From Ianthella basta (Eukaryota; Porifera; Demospongiae; Verongiida; Ianthellidae), in contig OZ025872.1 in assembly GCA_964019415.1 (NCBI GenBank), positions 7,395,322 to 7,459,321 of the forward strand: 64,000 nucleotides of DNA, read 5' to 3'. The notes under the pieces were generated by a model that searched no databases, was not told the DNA's origin, and saw only the letters and a program-made list of their open reading frames with translations. Each line of letters opens with the position of its first letter. The first letter of the stretch is position 1. Shown here piece by piece: positions 20,512-55,800 of the stretch. A program made the position numbers and the translations under genes.

Positions 20512-23500
20512 TTACAGGTCCTCTTTTGGCCTAGACTGGGAAATGTTTGATAGCGGTGACATAACTTTCCGTGACCAAGTTGAAGTGAGAAGCTGAAAGA
20601 AAGTTTCAGAAAACAACTGAGCATTGTAACCAGGAGCTTGTTTACTCATTGCCTTTCCCAACAGTGTGTCCTTTATTCTCTTGTATGTCCTGTCATTAGC
20701 TTGCAATTCTAGTGCCTTGCCAATGTAATCCTGCTCACTAGCTGCTATCAGGTCTTCTTCCAAATCGAGACTCTTGACTAAGCTGAAAGCCACCCTGGAA
20801 GCCATGGATGTACCAGGCAATGTTAGGATAGGAAGTCCTCTGTACAGCATTTCAGCTGCCACTGTATGTGCATTGTAGGGGTGTGTATCAAGGAATAGAT
20901 GGCATAATTGTGGTGCTGCAGACAAGTACTGCAAGAGGAAAGACAAGGAAAATGTACAGTAGATGAATGTATCCTGGGCTACGTTAATGGACGCTCAACT
21001 AAGGTACACTATCTAGGATAGTAGAAGTATATATGGTCAAAATAGGAGGTCCTATTAAGACAGCATTAAGCAATTTTATGTCATGTACGTATATACAGTA
21101 GCTATTCCAGAATATGACTGAACATGGCCACTATATACTGCAAACCTAAATCAATGACATCTAAACTGACTCTTGAATACATACCTGCTGAAGTAATGGG
21201 CAACTTTACTTCAAAAAGTGTGTCACGATCTATATAGTATTTCACTAGTGACTGATTCTTTATGGCTGCTGAATATTCTTATCTGTCCATAATTACGTAT
21301 TACAACCAAGCAGACAAGGTACACAGCAATTGAAGTCAGCGTAATAGGTCTTTTAATTCTCAGGCTTCACAATTATCACAGTAGCCAGTACTATACTGTA
21401 CATGCAGTATAGGTGATCGTATATATCGGAGTAGCAGTAAAGTGGCCTTCACTTATCCTACAGTACTAGATTCAGTGTAAGAAGAATATGGTGAATACCA
21501 TTCTTAAAAACGAAACATGCAATTCATGCACGCTTCTACACAACAACAGCACTGACGCCTTTATCTGGGTCATGGCACAAATGAAGACAAGCCTAAACAT
21601 TTGCAATGTTTCTCATTAATTTTAAGAGGGGTGCACCAGAACAGAGAGCAAAACGGTAGAGTTTGAGATCCATGCTATGCATCTGCATCATGGTTATCGA
21701 ACAGGAACTTAATATGCACTCAAATTGCAACAGCGTAATAACTAGAACTATTGATATGCTCACTTTGCTTCTCTCCATTTTGTCTGTGAAGTGTATTTTT
21801 TGTTTTAGTGCCTCGTCCTCCACTGACTGTAGAATATTTCTTTCTATAGCAGAGTGACAAACATATAATATGAAGGTACTGGTATAATGTGAAGCTATAT
21901 TCTCGGCTACATACATACTTCAGTTGCAAAATGACAGTTTCACATGAAGTACATAAGAGTCAACAAATGTGAATACTCCACCAGAGGTAATGACATACTG
22001 TATGACGATGCCATTAACCATGACATATAATTAATATACTGAATTCTAGAGACTGGCTGACCAATTCAGATACAGTAAATCACTCACCTGCTTCAGGTGG
22101 TGATCTAATTAGCCAAAGTATGGAATTCGATGAAGCTCTAAGAATCCTCAACCACAAGGAGAACATGCGCAGGGTCAGCTTTCCTAGCTAGAAAAGGAGA
22201 TACAGTGCAAATATTAAGGTTTAGAATCATTTTCTCCAAGAAGACCCTCACCTGTGATAAGCAACAGTAAACAAACTTGCCCTTTGGTATTCCCGTAATT
22301 TCATGCCAATCTGAGAAGGAAGAAGGGACAAGCTGTACTTATCACAAGTGACTGGTGCAAGACTGATCAGTTAGTTAGTCCTGTAAATTGCGGTATACAT
22401 ACTTGCAACATGCAGAGTACATAAGTACACTGTTACACACATTGGGCCTCCACCACAGACCAGTACAACACTACAGTTGCATCTACAACCCTGTCTACTT
22501 CAGGAATGTTCTAGTATACATCGTCAGTAATGAAACTGTGACACGTCTAGTTGCACAGCTGTATGTATGTACACATCACAATTAAAACAACTGACATGCA
22601 ATGGTGCCCACATACCTCTTGAACTATCTTCACTATCCACATCTGTTGGAGCCATGAAGTAAGGTTCAGGCAGATATAAAACATCCTCAACAAATTGCAC
22701 ATCAGCTGAAGCAGGGTCACATGCAGTGTGATCACATATAATGCAGTCCATGAAAGGAGCACCACTTGTTCCTAAAAGACACAGAAAGATGCACTACGAG
22801 TGTGCACAGGTGTGCAAGTCAAAAGCTACTGTTAAAGTAGAAAGCAGCCAAAAGCTGAAATAAATACTCTTGGTGTGATGAATGACACTGCAGCAACACT
22901 ATCAACATCGAATAATATGCAGTACATTGATCCATAACCAAGGGACCAAAGTTCTATGGGTGGCAAAACCAGTGATTGCCTTCCAGTCATTGAACAAAGA
23001 TGAATGAACCACAGACAGCTTTCAGTTATTGACAGGAAAAAAAACGTTTTGAGCGATGGATTTAGCATAGGTTCAATGAACAGGACCTTTTGGCTACATA
23101 GACTGTGGTCAGCGAAACTGATAGAATACAGGTGAGAAGATGCTGTTTATACTCTATATTCAGGTGGTTGTGTTATAACATCATAGTAGTGGTGTGAAGT
23201 GACATCATGTGGAGCAAATATTGGGATAGATGAAGGTAAATTAAAAAAAAATAGTAAATACAGTTGAAGTCAAGTAGAGACAAGTGAGTTCAGAGGTTGT
23301 GTCCAGCAGTGGATTCCAGACAGAGGAAATGTGGAGACCACAGTCCAAGTTCATTGGATGGTGTTCACTGCAGATCTGCATTGCCTCCAGAGATCTCCTA
23401 CAGTATCAGTGTGCTGTCATCCACACCCTGGCTAATCCCCAGCCAATTCTGTGTTGGTTTGTGCATATGCAATGCAATACCATTCCACTCATCACCTCTG

Positions 23501-26500
23501 CAAACTGCATGCTTATGCTCTGTCATTCTGGTATTCAGGCTTCTTGTGGTTTTGTTAATGTACGTACGTATTTCTGTTCACACACTTTGTACACTATTAC
23601 CTTCTGATTTTCTCTATGTATTTGGAAATCACAAACCTGGAAATCCAAGGTAACTGACTTGAAGTGGCGCAGGTTGAAGGGCAAACACCTCTAGGCGTCC
23701 TCCATCTGTGAAACCCATTAGATCAACCAGAATACCTATGCGATCTTTAACAATTTGCTCTGCAATGCTGAAACTGGATAGGGTAGATACTCGTCTAAAG
23801 ACTGCAGCTACACGTTCAACCTGCACATATGGTGTAACACACAGCATACAGATGATGAATACATGGCAAAAGGAACATCTTAATTATATGCATTGGCTAT
23901 ATAAGGTAAGCTATTTAGTACCACCTAAACTCACCTCCTTTGTCCACTTATCCTCAAAGGAATTCAGGTAATAGCAATATACCACCACATTAGTCATCCT
24001 TGGTATATTCTTGAATACATTCAACATAATATGAGTTGCCTGTACACAGACAGTGCAATGAAGAATACATTCTATTTCATCTTTCTACACGTTTCATTCA
24101 TTATGTTCATCATGCTGGAGTATCATGTACTCACAGGGTGGTTGTTATAGTTGTAGCTAACAAAACCAATTCTCAGCTTTCCATCAGGGTTGAGTCTATA
24201 CCAATCTTTTACTTTGGTAACTTCATTGCTTAGTCTTTGTCGCTGAGTCTCAACTGCCCTCCACACTGAAACAGAATGCAGGTAGGAAACACCCTGATGC
24301 TGCAAAATAAAGCAATGTAACTATCGTTATCAACTATAATTTCCAAATGGCACCACATTGTCAAGCATATGTGGGTATGAAATAGCATTTTTGGTAGTGC
24401 ACATGATCTCTCTGCTCACTGACTGTCATGTCAGAAACAGATAGGGAACAATAAGTTTGTGAAGGCCATCACACAGGCACCAATACATGTATAGCACATG
24501 TTTAATACTGTTGAGTCATGGTTCAGCACGGTGGCTTACAGAGTGTTTGATTAATAAAAAATGTTCAAATCAGTAATCAGCTGCTAAAACAGCTGGTAAA
24601 ATCAAACCTTTGGCTAGTGACTTCCAAGAGAACTACCAGTGATGCTACCTAGCAGAGCAAGCTACTTTAATTTACTCAACTGTATGCATAGGTAAATGGT
24701 AGGCACAGCACCTCATCAATGATGACGATGATGAAACCATCTTTAGTGCAAAAACACTTGCATTCAATTTCCTACATTTCAACTGACTTGCTCAAGGGTC
24801 AGTGGGAAGTGGAGAAGATTGCCAGGTGAATGGCAAGGCAGCTGTCCTGACTGTAGGAACTCTTCACTGTGAGATATCTGTTGCTGCACAATGTCTTTCA
24901 AGGTCCAAATGTCATCCTCATAATGTGTCCAATCACATAATAATCGGCGCAGATTAATTTGCTTGCACCTAGTGAATGGAATGCCACAAAACATGTAAGA
25001 GGCTCTCTAAATATACAGCACTGCATTTCTCTGTGTGGAAATGCATACAACACACTACCTTGCAAGGGAATCTGAGGGTCTCAAAGCCAAAGCTTGGTCC
25101 AGTGCTGGTACTGCCTCTTGATAGCGCTTCATTGAAATCAAAGATGATGCCAGGGTGACATGAGCCTAAGTATGAATAGAGGGCATCTTACAGTACCACA
25201 TAATACGTATATGCTTGGGGTGACTACAGAAGCTTCATTATCAAACACTGCCACAACATACAAGCAGTTCATCTCACTTTGCCAATGTTCCCTTCATCCA
25301 GAACCAAATACCACCAAATTCTGTACAATTCGATCATGCCTCACCACTGTGACTCAGTATGAAACTGCTGAGCACATTCAGCTCAAACTGGCTACTCAGT
25401 TGTCAACCTATTCATCTATTCAGATAAAAGGCTCATGGCAATACCCTGTCTCCTAGCATTACCTCCACATTTAATGTCATTATTGCAGTCCCAGTGTTAT
25501 ATTTACATACAGTATTTTATCGTGACATACACTAATAAGCAACAGCTTTCATACAATCCCTTCCTCCAGGGGAAAACATTATTGCAAATTCACACAGTAC
25601 AACAAGATGTTTTATGACATTTGCAAAGCTGCAGTCTGCTCTTACAATTGACATGTGGAATAAACAGGAGTGGTAGTCCTCTTGGAAGTCACTAGCCAAA
25701 GATTTGATTCTTTACAAATGCTTTGGCAGCTGACTGCTGCCTTCATAACCACCACACACTTTGTAAGCCATTACCACAGAAGAAGGCAGTAGTCAGCTGC
25801 TGAAAAGATTGGTAAAGAGTCTAATCTTTGGCTAGTGACTTCCGAGAGGACCACCAATGATGCAACCTAGCCAGACAAGCTTCTACAATATACAAGGATG
25901 TAATGAAGTTGGTAAGATAGCTTTCAACATCAACAGTCATGCAAGAAAGAGGTCACAATTGACTAAATTTACTGCAAAAACAGAAGGATCCCAAGAGGGG
26001 GCAAAACAGGGACTCTTATGCAAATTTCCGACTATTCTCCATGAAGTGAACTGGCCCAGGGTAGGGGTAATAATTGGGTAAATGTGTTGAACACAAATCT
26101 ATTTTGAATGCTGCTCTAGCTGAAACCAGATGCTTTAGTCATATTCCATTGCTGAAACATCTGACTGGAGTGGAAGTTCGCTACACATTATAAAAATTTC
26201 TATTCATAATGTATAACACACCAGGTTGCCATGAATCCATTGTAAAGATACATAACTATTACACCATTTAGCCACAAGTTTGTGCATACTCTTGTAGCAT
26301 GCACACAGGAGCTTGCCATACCTCTTGCAATGTGGGTTGCTCCAGGATAGCTCTATTTGAATAACTGGCAGCATCAGAGTGGTTGCCCAGGGCATTTAGG
26401 ATAACTGCAGCGTTCACTAAAGCAGCTGGGTTCCTTGGCTCCAGAGACAATGCTTTCTCATAGTATGTCAAACTGTTCAGTTTCTGTTGCATTTGAAACA

Positions 26501-27311
26501 GAGCACTGGCCACATGTAAGTAGGCTGCCACATCTGTTGGGTGGTGTTCCACCCATTTGTACCCAAATTTCAAGCTTTTCTCATACTTTCTTTGCATATA
26601 TGCATTAGTGAAAGACGCCTTCAGTACAGCAGCGCTAACTGGATCCAGCACCCGTGCTTTCTTTAAATAGTACTCTGCTTCATTAAATTGGTTGGTGGCT
26701 GTGTAGACTACAGCTGCATAAACAACAAGTTTGCAATGATGGTTACAGAATAAGCAGGCAATACACAGCAAGAACCTATTAAATAACACTATGCAGCAAA
26801 TAATATATATAAGCAAAGCTGCTTACCTAGTTGGCTTCTATAATGCTAACATGTGGCTACGTAAATGAACTCAAAGTGAAGATGGAATGAAGATAAAGTA
26901 CAAACACAAATGAACATACCCATATTGACCAACGTTAGGGTATTTTGGTCATGCTCAACAGCAGCTTCCAAGCATGCTATTGCAGCTTCTACATCTCCAC
27001 TCTCATATAACCGCTTTCCAATCGTTCTGCAGAACAGTGGAACATCATCTGTAAATCTTCAGCGGCGTATAGGCATAGACTCTATATAGAGAACTTGGTT
27101 GATTGCCGAAAAGGAGAGGTACGTAAGAAGCGTATCACAGAATCACGATCAGACTCACGTAAACTTTTCGTTTTGGGCTGCTTGGGGACACTTGGCCTGT
27201 AGCTTGCTGTTTGCTTGTCTAGCCCCGCGCCCGGGAGCCAGTAGAAGTTGCACAAGCAGGAGAAACACACCAGCATACATTTGTATGGAAGCCCACATTT
27301 CAGCTGGAAAA

Positions 27312-27333
<22 letters not shown>
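20512..27333 (-). CDS. GT41 glycosyltransferase, O-GlcNAc transferase/SPINDLY-like, divergent
   Basis: Thirteen exons (27333-27159, 27048-26920, 26713-26322, 25165-25059, 24968-24788, 24299-24135, 24039-23935, 23820-23637, 22771-22616, 22310-22252, 22187-22088, 21229-21185, 20915-20512) sum to 733 codons plus stop. A hydrophobic patch (CMLVCFSCLCNFYWL) lies near residues 19-33. TPR repeats follow to about residue 270 (KRLYESGDVEAAIACLEAA, NQFNEAEYYLKKA, KRYQEAVPALDQAL). The catalytic part has LLCDWTHYED, KLRIGFVSYNYNNHP then ATHIM, ILVDLMGFTDGGR, QVSYLGFPGTSGAPFMD, LFLDTHPYNAHT and MASRVAFS. The histidines of NNHP and YNAHT match conserved OGT catalytic-domain histidines. UDP-GlcNAc transfer to Ser/Thr is the family role, but sugar and target are unproven here. 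It has fewer TPRs than metazoan OGT (11-13), so it is probably a second GT41 paralogue. Confidence 0.88.
24575..24645. repeat. Partial second copy of the 25.7-kb MITE
   Basis: A block with CAGCTGCTAAAACAGCTGGT, then TTTGGCTAGTGACTTCCAAG and AACTACC, is a diverged copy of the right arm of the element at 25672-25855. It lies in the next GT41 intron. Confidence 0.6.
25672..25855. mobile_element. Fold-back MITE in a GT41 intron
   Basis: Arms of about 75 bp are inverted copies: GGTAGTCCTCTTGGAAGTCA at 25672 against its near reverse complement ending at 25855, both including CACTAGCCAAAGATT and a GCAGCTGACT block. No coding capacity. Confidence 0.75.
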
Positions 27334-48510
<21,177 letters not shown>

Positions 48511-48784
48511 AGTATTGGAACATTTGTTTCATTCCATAATTTTGTGCCTATAATAGTATTACGTATATTGCTTTCTTACATGCATACATGGTATAACACT
48601 GCCTGATAAATTTGGTTGTATGCTTACAACTCGTATTGGACTGCAAGCTACATGTGGTATAATTATATATAGAGATTCCGAATCCACTACTCAGATCTGT
48701 TTGCTGTACATGCACTAAGCAGCTATAATTTGTAGCGTTGTGCAAAGCAGTCGGGTTCATTAACTTTGGACATGCATATCTAGC

Positions 48785-51172
48785 TCTCCACCCTCAAAGA
48801 GATTGCAAACCTTATGCGAAGAGCTAAGCCTCTCTCAGATGACAATGGAGCCAACCAAAGTGACTCAGACCTCCACAACCCTAATTGACCACTTCTGTGC
48901 ATCTAACCCTTGCAGCTTCCTTAAGTCTGGTTGTCTTGATGTGGGAGTGAGTGACCGCCTGATGGTGTTTGTGGTTAGATGGGGGAGACAGTTTCAAGGT
49001 CATAAGATAAAGAAAGTTAGGGCATTTAAGAAGTGCAATGTAGATTCCTCATTGGCAGATCTTGAACGTGCATCTTGGCAAATGATTTGGACATTGACAG
49101 CAGATGGAACAACTGGAAGAGTGTATTCTTGGAATTCTTGACAGACATGTTCCCATCATCAACTGCCAGGTTCGAAGGATTATCCTGCCATGGATTGATG
49201 CAGATGTCTGAAAGCTAATGAGACAGAGGAATTGACTGTGCAACTTAGCAAGTAGAACATAGAATGATGATGCAAGGAACTGTTACAGGAATATCAGAAA
49301 TGTCGTCACAGGGACTCTGAGGCAGGCCAAGCATGCTTACTTTGAGTCGCTAGCTTCAAAGTCCTGACAACAAGGGATCAGTTGCGAAAGTTACCGGGCA
49401 GAGGAATGAGGCAGTCAGTACCTGGTGGTATTGAGCATTGTGGTAATGTTGCTGATAGCTTCAGCAAACACTTCACCAGGACTGCTGCTTCTGAATCCGC
49501 AGTACAATCCCCGCACATTCCAGCTTACTCAAGCTCTTTCCAGTTTGAGCCCATTTCTGAGGAAGATGTTGTACGTGCACTAGCTGGGCTCAACACCACC
49601 AAGGCCACCAGTGTAGACACCATCAGTGCAAGGTTGCTCAAGACAACTGCCCCTGCAATTTGCAGCAGTCTTTGTGTGCTTTTCAACTACAGCCTGAGGA
49701 CAGCATCGATTCCTGCAGAATGGAAGGCTGCAAACGTCATTCCTATTAATCCCTAAATCATCTCAGTCCAAGTGTGTGGATCAGTATCGTCTGATTTCCA
49801 TCCTTCCGGCTGTAGCAAAGGTGTTTGAATCCCTGGTATATGCACAGGTTTACGGGTATCTCCATCAGCATGGTATCCTTAATGAAGCACAGTCGGGTTT
49901 AGGCCCAAGCACATGCACCACACAAGATGTCATCAGATCAGTTGATGACTGGAGGTGCAGCTTAGAGAGAAATGAGATAGTTGGAGCAGCGTTCATTGAC
50001 CTCACAAAGGCGTTCGACTCCATCTCCCATGCTTTGCTGCTGGAGAAGCTGTCACAGTACGGCTTCAGGGACAACTCTTTGCGGTGGTTCCAGAGCTACT
50101 TGTCTGGCAGGAAGTAGAGGGTGGTGGTTGATGATGAGACGTCTGAGCGGTCTGCAGTTTGCGCTGGTGTTCCACAGGGATCCGTTCTTGGACCGCTCCT
50201 CTTCAGTATCTTTGTCAATGGCCTTGTTATGGTGCAAGGTAATGCTATACGCAGATGATACCACAGTGTACTATTCTGATTCAAGTGTTAACAACATACA
50301 GGAAGTGCTCACAGAGGATTTTGGTCAGCTGTCATCATGGATTAGTTGTAATGGACTGAAGATGAACCTGCAGAAGATGCAGTTTGTGTTTCTGTCCAGA
50401 AGGTGCCGGGAGAAAGAAGCTGATAGCCTGCAGGTATGTATGAATGGTGAAGTATTAAAGAGATGTGATCAGGTTAAGTACCTGGGGGTTATTGTAGACA
50501 AACAGTTGAACTGGAAGAGGCATATAGAGCAGGTTAGAAAGAAATGCCTCTCTGCCCTAGCAATACTGTACGAAGTTAGAAGAGCACTGCGACCCAAGTT
50601 GAAGTCACTTTTGTACCTAACAATTGTACAACCCCACCTCGATTACTGTTCAGTCGTATGGATGGAATGCTGCAAACATGACGCCATCAAATTGGAAAGG
50701 ATTCAGAAAAGTGGAATGAGGATGATACTGAACGAAACCTGGTACTGCCCTTCTGCAGACATGAGGTCTAGGCTAGGGTGGATGTCCTTGAGCAACAGAA
50801 GGAGAATGCTGAAAGCTATCTGTACAAGACAATATATGAGAGGCGATGGTCCAGCGTACATGACAAACCTATTTAGAGCACATAAGGACTTAGGACTACA
50901 TAGTGTCAAAAGAGAGAATGATATATATCTGACCACTCCTAGGTCAAACTGGATGGTAAAGGCATTAGCTACAAAGCAGGTATTGATTAGAACTCTTTAC
51001 CTATCACCATCAAAAATGCAAGCAATTATACTTTTAGGAGCAGTATTATATGTACTAAATTATAACACTCTTTAATGAACAATTTACCAATGATTTGAAC
51101 AGCCAGCTATATGTTGTATGTGTTTGTGAGTTGGGTCCCCCATTCATACCAGCGTTGGGCTGATGGGGTACC

Positions 51173-51270
<98 letters not shown>
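48785..51270 (+). mobile_element. LINE (Jockey/CR1/L2/I-type), 5'-truncated, broken
   Basis: It begins inside the endonuclease: PTKVTQTSTTLIDHF and SGCLDVGVSDRLMVFVVR near 48850-48980 form the C-terminal end of an EEP endonuclease. RT follows with YRLISILPAVAKVFE (near 49785), AAFIDLTKAFDSISH (near 49990), GVPQGSVLGPLLFSIFVNG (near 50170) and the catalytic YADDTTVYYSD (near 50250), then a C-terminal region ending near 51075. A TAG at 50116, a shift before YADD and an earlier shift near 49755 make it inactive. The AAT array at the 3' end fits the I/L2-type tail. It starts 275 bp after the focadhesin stop. Confidence 0.88.
51174..51270. repeat. (AAT)n tail of the LINE
   Basis: TAA/AAT triplets fill 97 bp with two single-base interruptions (AAAAAT). 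It ends the LINE and was probably templated during its insertion. Confidence 0.9.
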
Positions 51271-52870
51271 TTCTATTGGGCACATTCCTAATAGACGTCA
51301 TGAGTGTGACGTTTATGGGGCACCGTTTGTACCAAAACGCATGGAAATAGGAACCGTGGTGTTGAACTGACACAATTTACTATAATTGGTCAGTGACGAT
51401 TCACTGTGTCTAGCTTACGAACTTGTTGTGCGTGCTCTTTCCTCTACTCCTGCAAGATCTATGTGATAGAAGGAAAAATACCAGATAAGAGCATTGCATG
51501 CACAGTGCAAGGCAGTCTGATGTGCATTGTGTATTTCTAGTATAATTATATATTTAGACAAACTCCTGTCAACTGTAACAAGAAAGACGTGGCTAGACCA
51601 ACCCCATGCTTGATCGTCACCTCTATGTAAGGTGGCAACAACATCACCGCGAAAGTGTCCAAGTGCCATCTGGTCCCATGAAGGGCGCAACAGTAGTCAC
51701 TCTCAACTCCTGTCACTCACAGCTAAGTGTCGTGCAGCTTCATAGAATGATGAGTGCCGTAGACCTTGCAATGTCCGAGGGTCGGGTGGAGCGCAATTAA
51801 CTAACGATTTCCTGACAATACATCATCTTGTCATTTGCTATTTCTTGTCACTTTCATTAGTATTTACTCTGTTTAATCATGTTGCACCACAATTTCTCTC
51901 TGTGTTTGCTTGTCGATTGTGTTCATTATAATATTAATTTGTCATTATGCATTTATTAGAACTTTGTATAAATAAACCAACTCCAATAGAGTTCTTGAGC
52001 CCCCTCTCCCCATGCATTCTAAAAATAATTATAATGCATAATACTTAGAGATCATTGTTATGGAAGGGTCACTACAAGGATTAGTAGGAAAGAAGCCCAT
52101 GCACGATTGCCAGTGGTCTCCAAAGCAAGCTTCAGTGAAGTTGTAGAGGCTCATTGCTACGTTAGGTCGAATCAGAGATCTCATAATTTACTTCTCTGAT
52201 TCAAGCTTCAGTCTTGCAACTTTGTATACAAACTGATTGACAGGTCACCCATTAGATATGTACATTTGTAGTCATTAAGTAGAAGAAGTGATTCCAAGAG
52301 CTGCAGCAATAGTATAGTGATCACCCTCTTTCTCTAAATACGTATGTATGATATAGATATCCCTACACATGCAGTGCATAATCACGGGTGTGACCTCTCT
52401 ATGCCCCAATGTTTACTGGACTATACGTCATGCTTTGCATGGAAATAGAATGTCATGATTAGCAAACAGGGATATAGTAATGACTTCAAGATATCCTTTC
52501 ATCAACTGTATAATGAATGGACAAATCTTCATTGCAGACTGGATACTACTGTATTAATTGCTCCTTTGATATAGGTAAACCACTATTATAATCTTCTGCA
52601 ATATTGTGCACTGTTAGTGGTACAAAGAATGCAGATCACATTCACTGTGCACTCCTTTGAGAAACTCAGAAACTATAATCTCTAACTATTTCTATCCTGG
52701 CAGACTGTCATACCAATCCACAACATGCCTCATACAAATATACTATAATGTCAGTCTGAACTGAATGCATTCTAATCTTGCTGCCATAAACACTGTGGAT
52801 GTACGTACAAGATCTATTGAGGTATCAAGTATGTAACTATGTGTACATGGGTTGGCAGCCATTTAAAAAA
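51271..52870. other. Intergenic, no gene seen
   Basis: Between the LINE tail and the end of the minus-strand gene. Short open frames here (for example 51415-51690 minus, 51606-51800 plus) show no domain. AT-rich. Confidence 0.5.
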
Positions 52871-55800
52871 TTAAGATTTGCGGAACACAGTTAGATCCAT
52901 TCTGACATAACCAGATTCAGACTTGACTGTCTGATAGGTACACGTCAGCAGAATTGGCCTCTTGAAAGCTGCAATTGGCTGTCCATCTGCTTTAGCAACT
53001 CCAGCTGCACTTCTGAAGTCTTCAAAGTCCCACAAATCCATTGTGACATACTTTGAATCAAACTTGTCCAAAGTTATGGATGGAATAATTGGATTTGGCG
53101 ACAGGAGCATATCCACCAAAACGTTAACTGAGGTATTGATGAACTTCTCTTGAATGTCCAAAGTATGTGTGCTGTATCTTTTGGGTCGTGATAAATTGGG
53201 TTGTAACAGAGGACGTAGCTGTTTTTCTGCAAGCTGTGTGCAAATGTACAGAACAGAAGTCATTTTAAACATAACTTTGAATCATGAAGCCAAATGTTAC
53301 CAAAGCAAGCTTGCAAAAGTGAGTGTATTGTGAAGCAACCATCTGCCATAGTGAGAATATCTATTCATACTCTGGCATGCATTCGCTACCTAATGTAGGG
53401 CTAGGGAACAGTTTATTCTATTTCTATTACATTGAGGGTGGGTTTAATGCTGCAATGGTGGTAGAAAAGCTGGTCAGGAACTGAAAAAAGTACTGAATGT
53501 AGTGCTGATGGAGTGTATTATAACAATGCACATTTGCAGCAACATCACGTAATAAGTACTGGTTACTGCAACTCAGTAGTAACTATTTAATGCCCCCAAT
53601 GGAGCATTTAAGTTGAGTGCCATAATTCACACTTTGAATGTATCTTTCTGGACGTATATAGGCCAGAATGGCGAAGCAAAATCAGATCATCTTTCTCAGA
53701 CTTAAAGACAATGCAATATCACTGATGAAGGTTTCAAAGGATTACTTGAAGTTTTGTTTCTGAGAAACATGCTTGGTGACACTCAGAAGTGTGTTCAACT
53801 TTTATGTTTGCTGATGCCAATCAGCAGACAGAAAATGGAACAATGGCAATACTTTACCAACACAGACTCTGTGCCTACGACATCAGCAAACGTTTTCGGG
53901 CCAACCTACCTAAAAAGTTGATGATGGAGAGAAGCAGTCCCCACTCCAGTGAAGGAATTTGACTGCACGAACGAACTGATGACCCAAGTCTGTGACTAGT
54001 CAGGTGTCGCTTGACCCCTCCCCACAAGAGAGTCAGGTACCAATGCGTACATTGACTTGTGCATAGTACAACTATAGTTACACTCCAATCAAATTGCAGG
54101 ACAGTTTATTAACACCTCAATTTTGTTATAATGAATGTAAAATTCTGGAAATACACATTCAGTTTTCATGGTAGGAATACAGGATGGCATTATGAGGGTA
54201 ACAGGGATGCGTTGAAATTTGGTATGAAATAGCTCTGTTCTGGTTCTTTTATGGTCACTGCAATATCTAGAACATAGGGTAAAGATTGTGCTTGGTAGAG
54301 CATGAAATCCTCCTTTTGTCACTTCACTGCAAACGGTACACCACTGCACATTGTTGTTCAACCTGTTACCCACAATTAGCTGTGAATGGAGCTTTGCAGC
54401 TTTTGGTCTATTTTCAACTACATGTAGTACACGGCATGCATGCACATCAAGTACAAATCCAGGTGCAAATAATTGCATTCCAGAGTGACAAGTCCATGTT
54501 AGTGACAGTATTGACCCAACCCCCATTGTAGGGAGGGAACAAGTGATGCCTGCCTAGTCTGCAACATTCTTGTGAACGGAAAGGAGTCTCAGATTAGCTG
54601 TCCAGAAAACCAATCCTAGTCTTTTTGTACCTGGTCATTCTGTCAGTGGTGGCTACAAAGTTGGTAGTGGAATGCATGTATCTCAGAGTGTCCACACATA
54701 TGCATATAGCATGCATGCTGACAACGGTTGCACAGTTGTAATTGTATACGTACCCCATTACTATGGCAACCATGGGTTGAGCAATCTCGCATTACCTAAG
54801 AGCCCAGGGCTGGTAGTTTGACCTGAGTGATATTCTCAATATTGCACAGGTCAAATTCTCCTATCACTCAGGTCAACCAGAGGGAGCTGCAGCTGTCAAT
54901 ACAAGACAGTGGTGGAGTAAACAATATCTAGACATAGATCCCGTTACCATGGTAACGTGCGTCTAAACGATGATTCTAAATCGCAGAGAAGCTTCGCGCG
55001 TGATTATAAATCCCGTAGACATACGTGGCAGGCAGAGTGCACGTGATGATAAATCCCATACACGTACGTGGCGGGCAGAGTGCGCGTGACGATAAATCCC
55101 ATACACGTACGTGGCGGGCAGAGTGCGCGTGAAGTGTATAATGACATCATCACTGCCATTTTGTATCTGCTGTGATACGAGCTTGTCGCTGCAAGTTTTT
55201 CCTTCAGTTCTCGCCGAATGGCCTCCCTACGAAGCAGGAGTAAGGGCAGACGGTGAAGGAGTGTAAGGAGAAAGATTACGGGTGCTGTTGAGTTCTTTTA
55301 TTGAGCTTCCGCATCGTCATCCGTTGCCAATGACGCGGGCGTCGTCAAGAGGAGCTAGTGGAGAGGATTTTCATTGGATTAGTGAACAGTGTTTGGATCT
55401 ATATTACTTAAATGCCGACCAATCGGTGTCTGCGAAGATTTAGACCACTCAGCACTCGGGCGCTTCGTGCCCTCGAGCTTCGTGCTCTAAATCCTGCAGA
55501 CACCTCTTGGGCGGCATTTAACTATTACATAACACAGGCCATCAAAGAAAGCTGAAGCTGTCCATGAAGATATGAAATACATGTCAGCAAGCTAAGGGGA
55601 ATAGGTAAACATGGAAAAGGCATCAAGCAGGTGCGTTACAACAAAGGCATATGAGCACACGCATGCTTTGAATACTGCAGACTTGTTCCTAGGCCGTCCG
55701 CATTAAAATAGGGCCTTGCACTAGTACTACAGTCTGGTAACAAGCCTTGAAGGACAGAACTAGCTAGTAGCTACAGTAATTTCAGAGGTTGCTTTCTGCA

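Noticed and set aside
51055-51373. Ile-, Tyr- or Asn-rich open frames
   Set aside because: Produced by the AAT triplet array at the LINE end.
54089-54526. 145-codon minus-strand open frame from 54526 with several Cys/His
   Set aside because: No recognisable domain, no regular Cys-x2-Cys spacing, and it lies in the last intron of the minus-strand gene. Left as probable chance.
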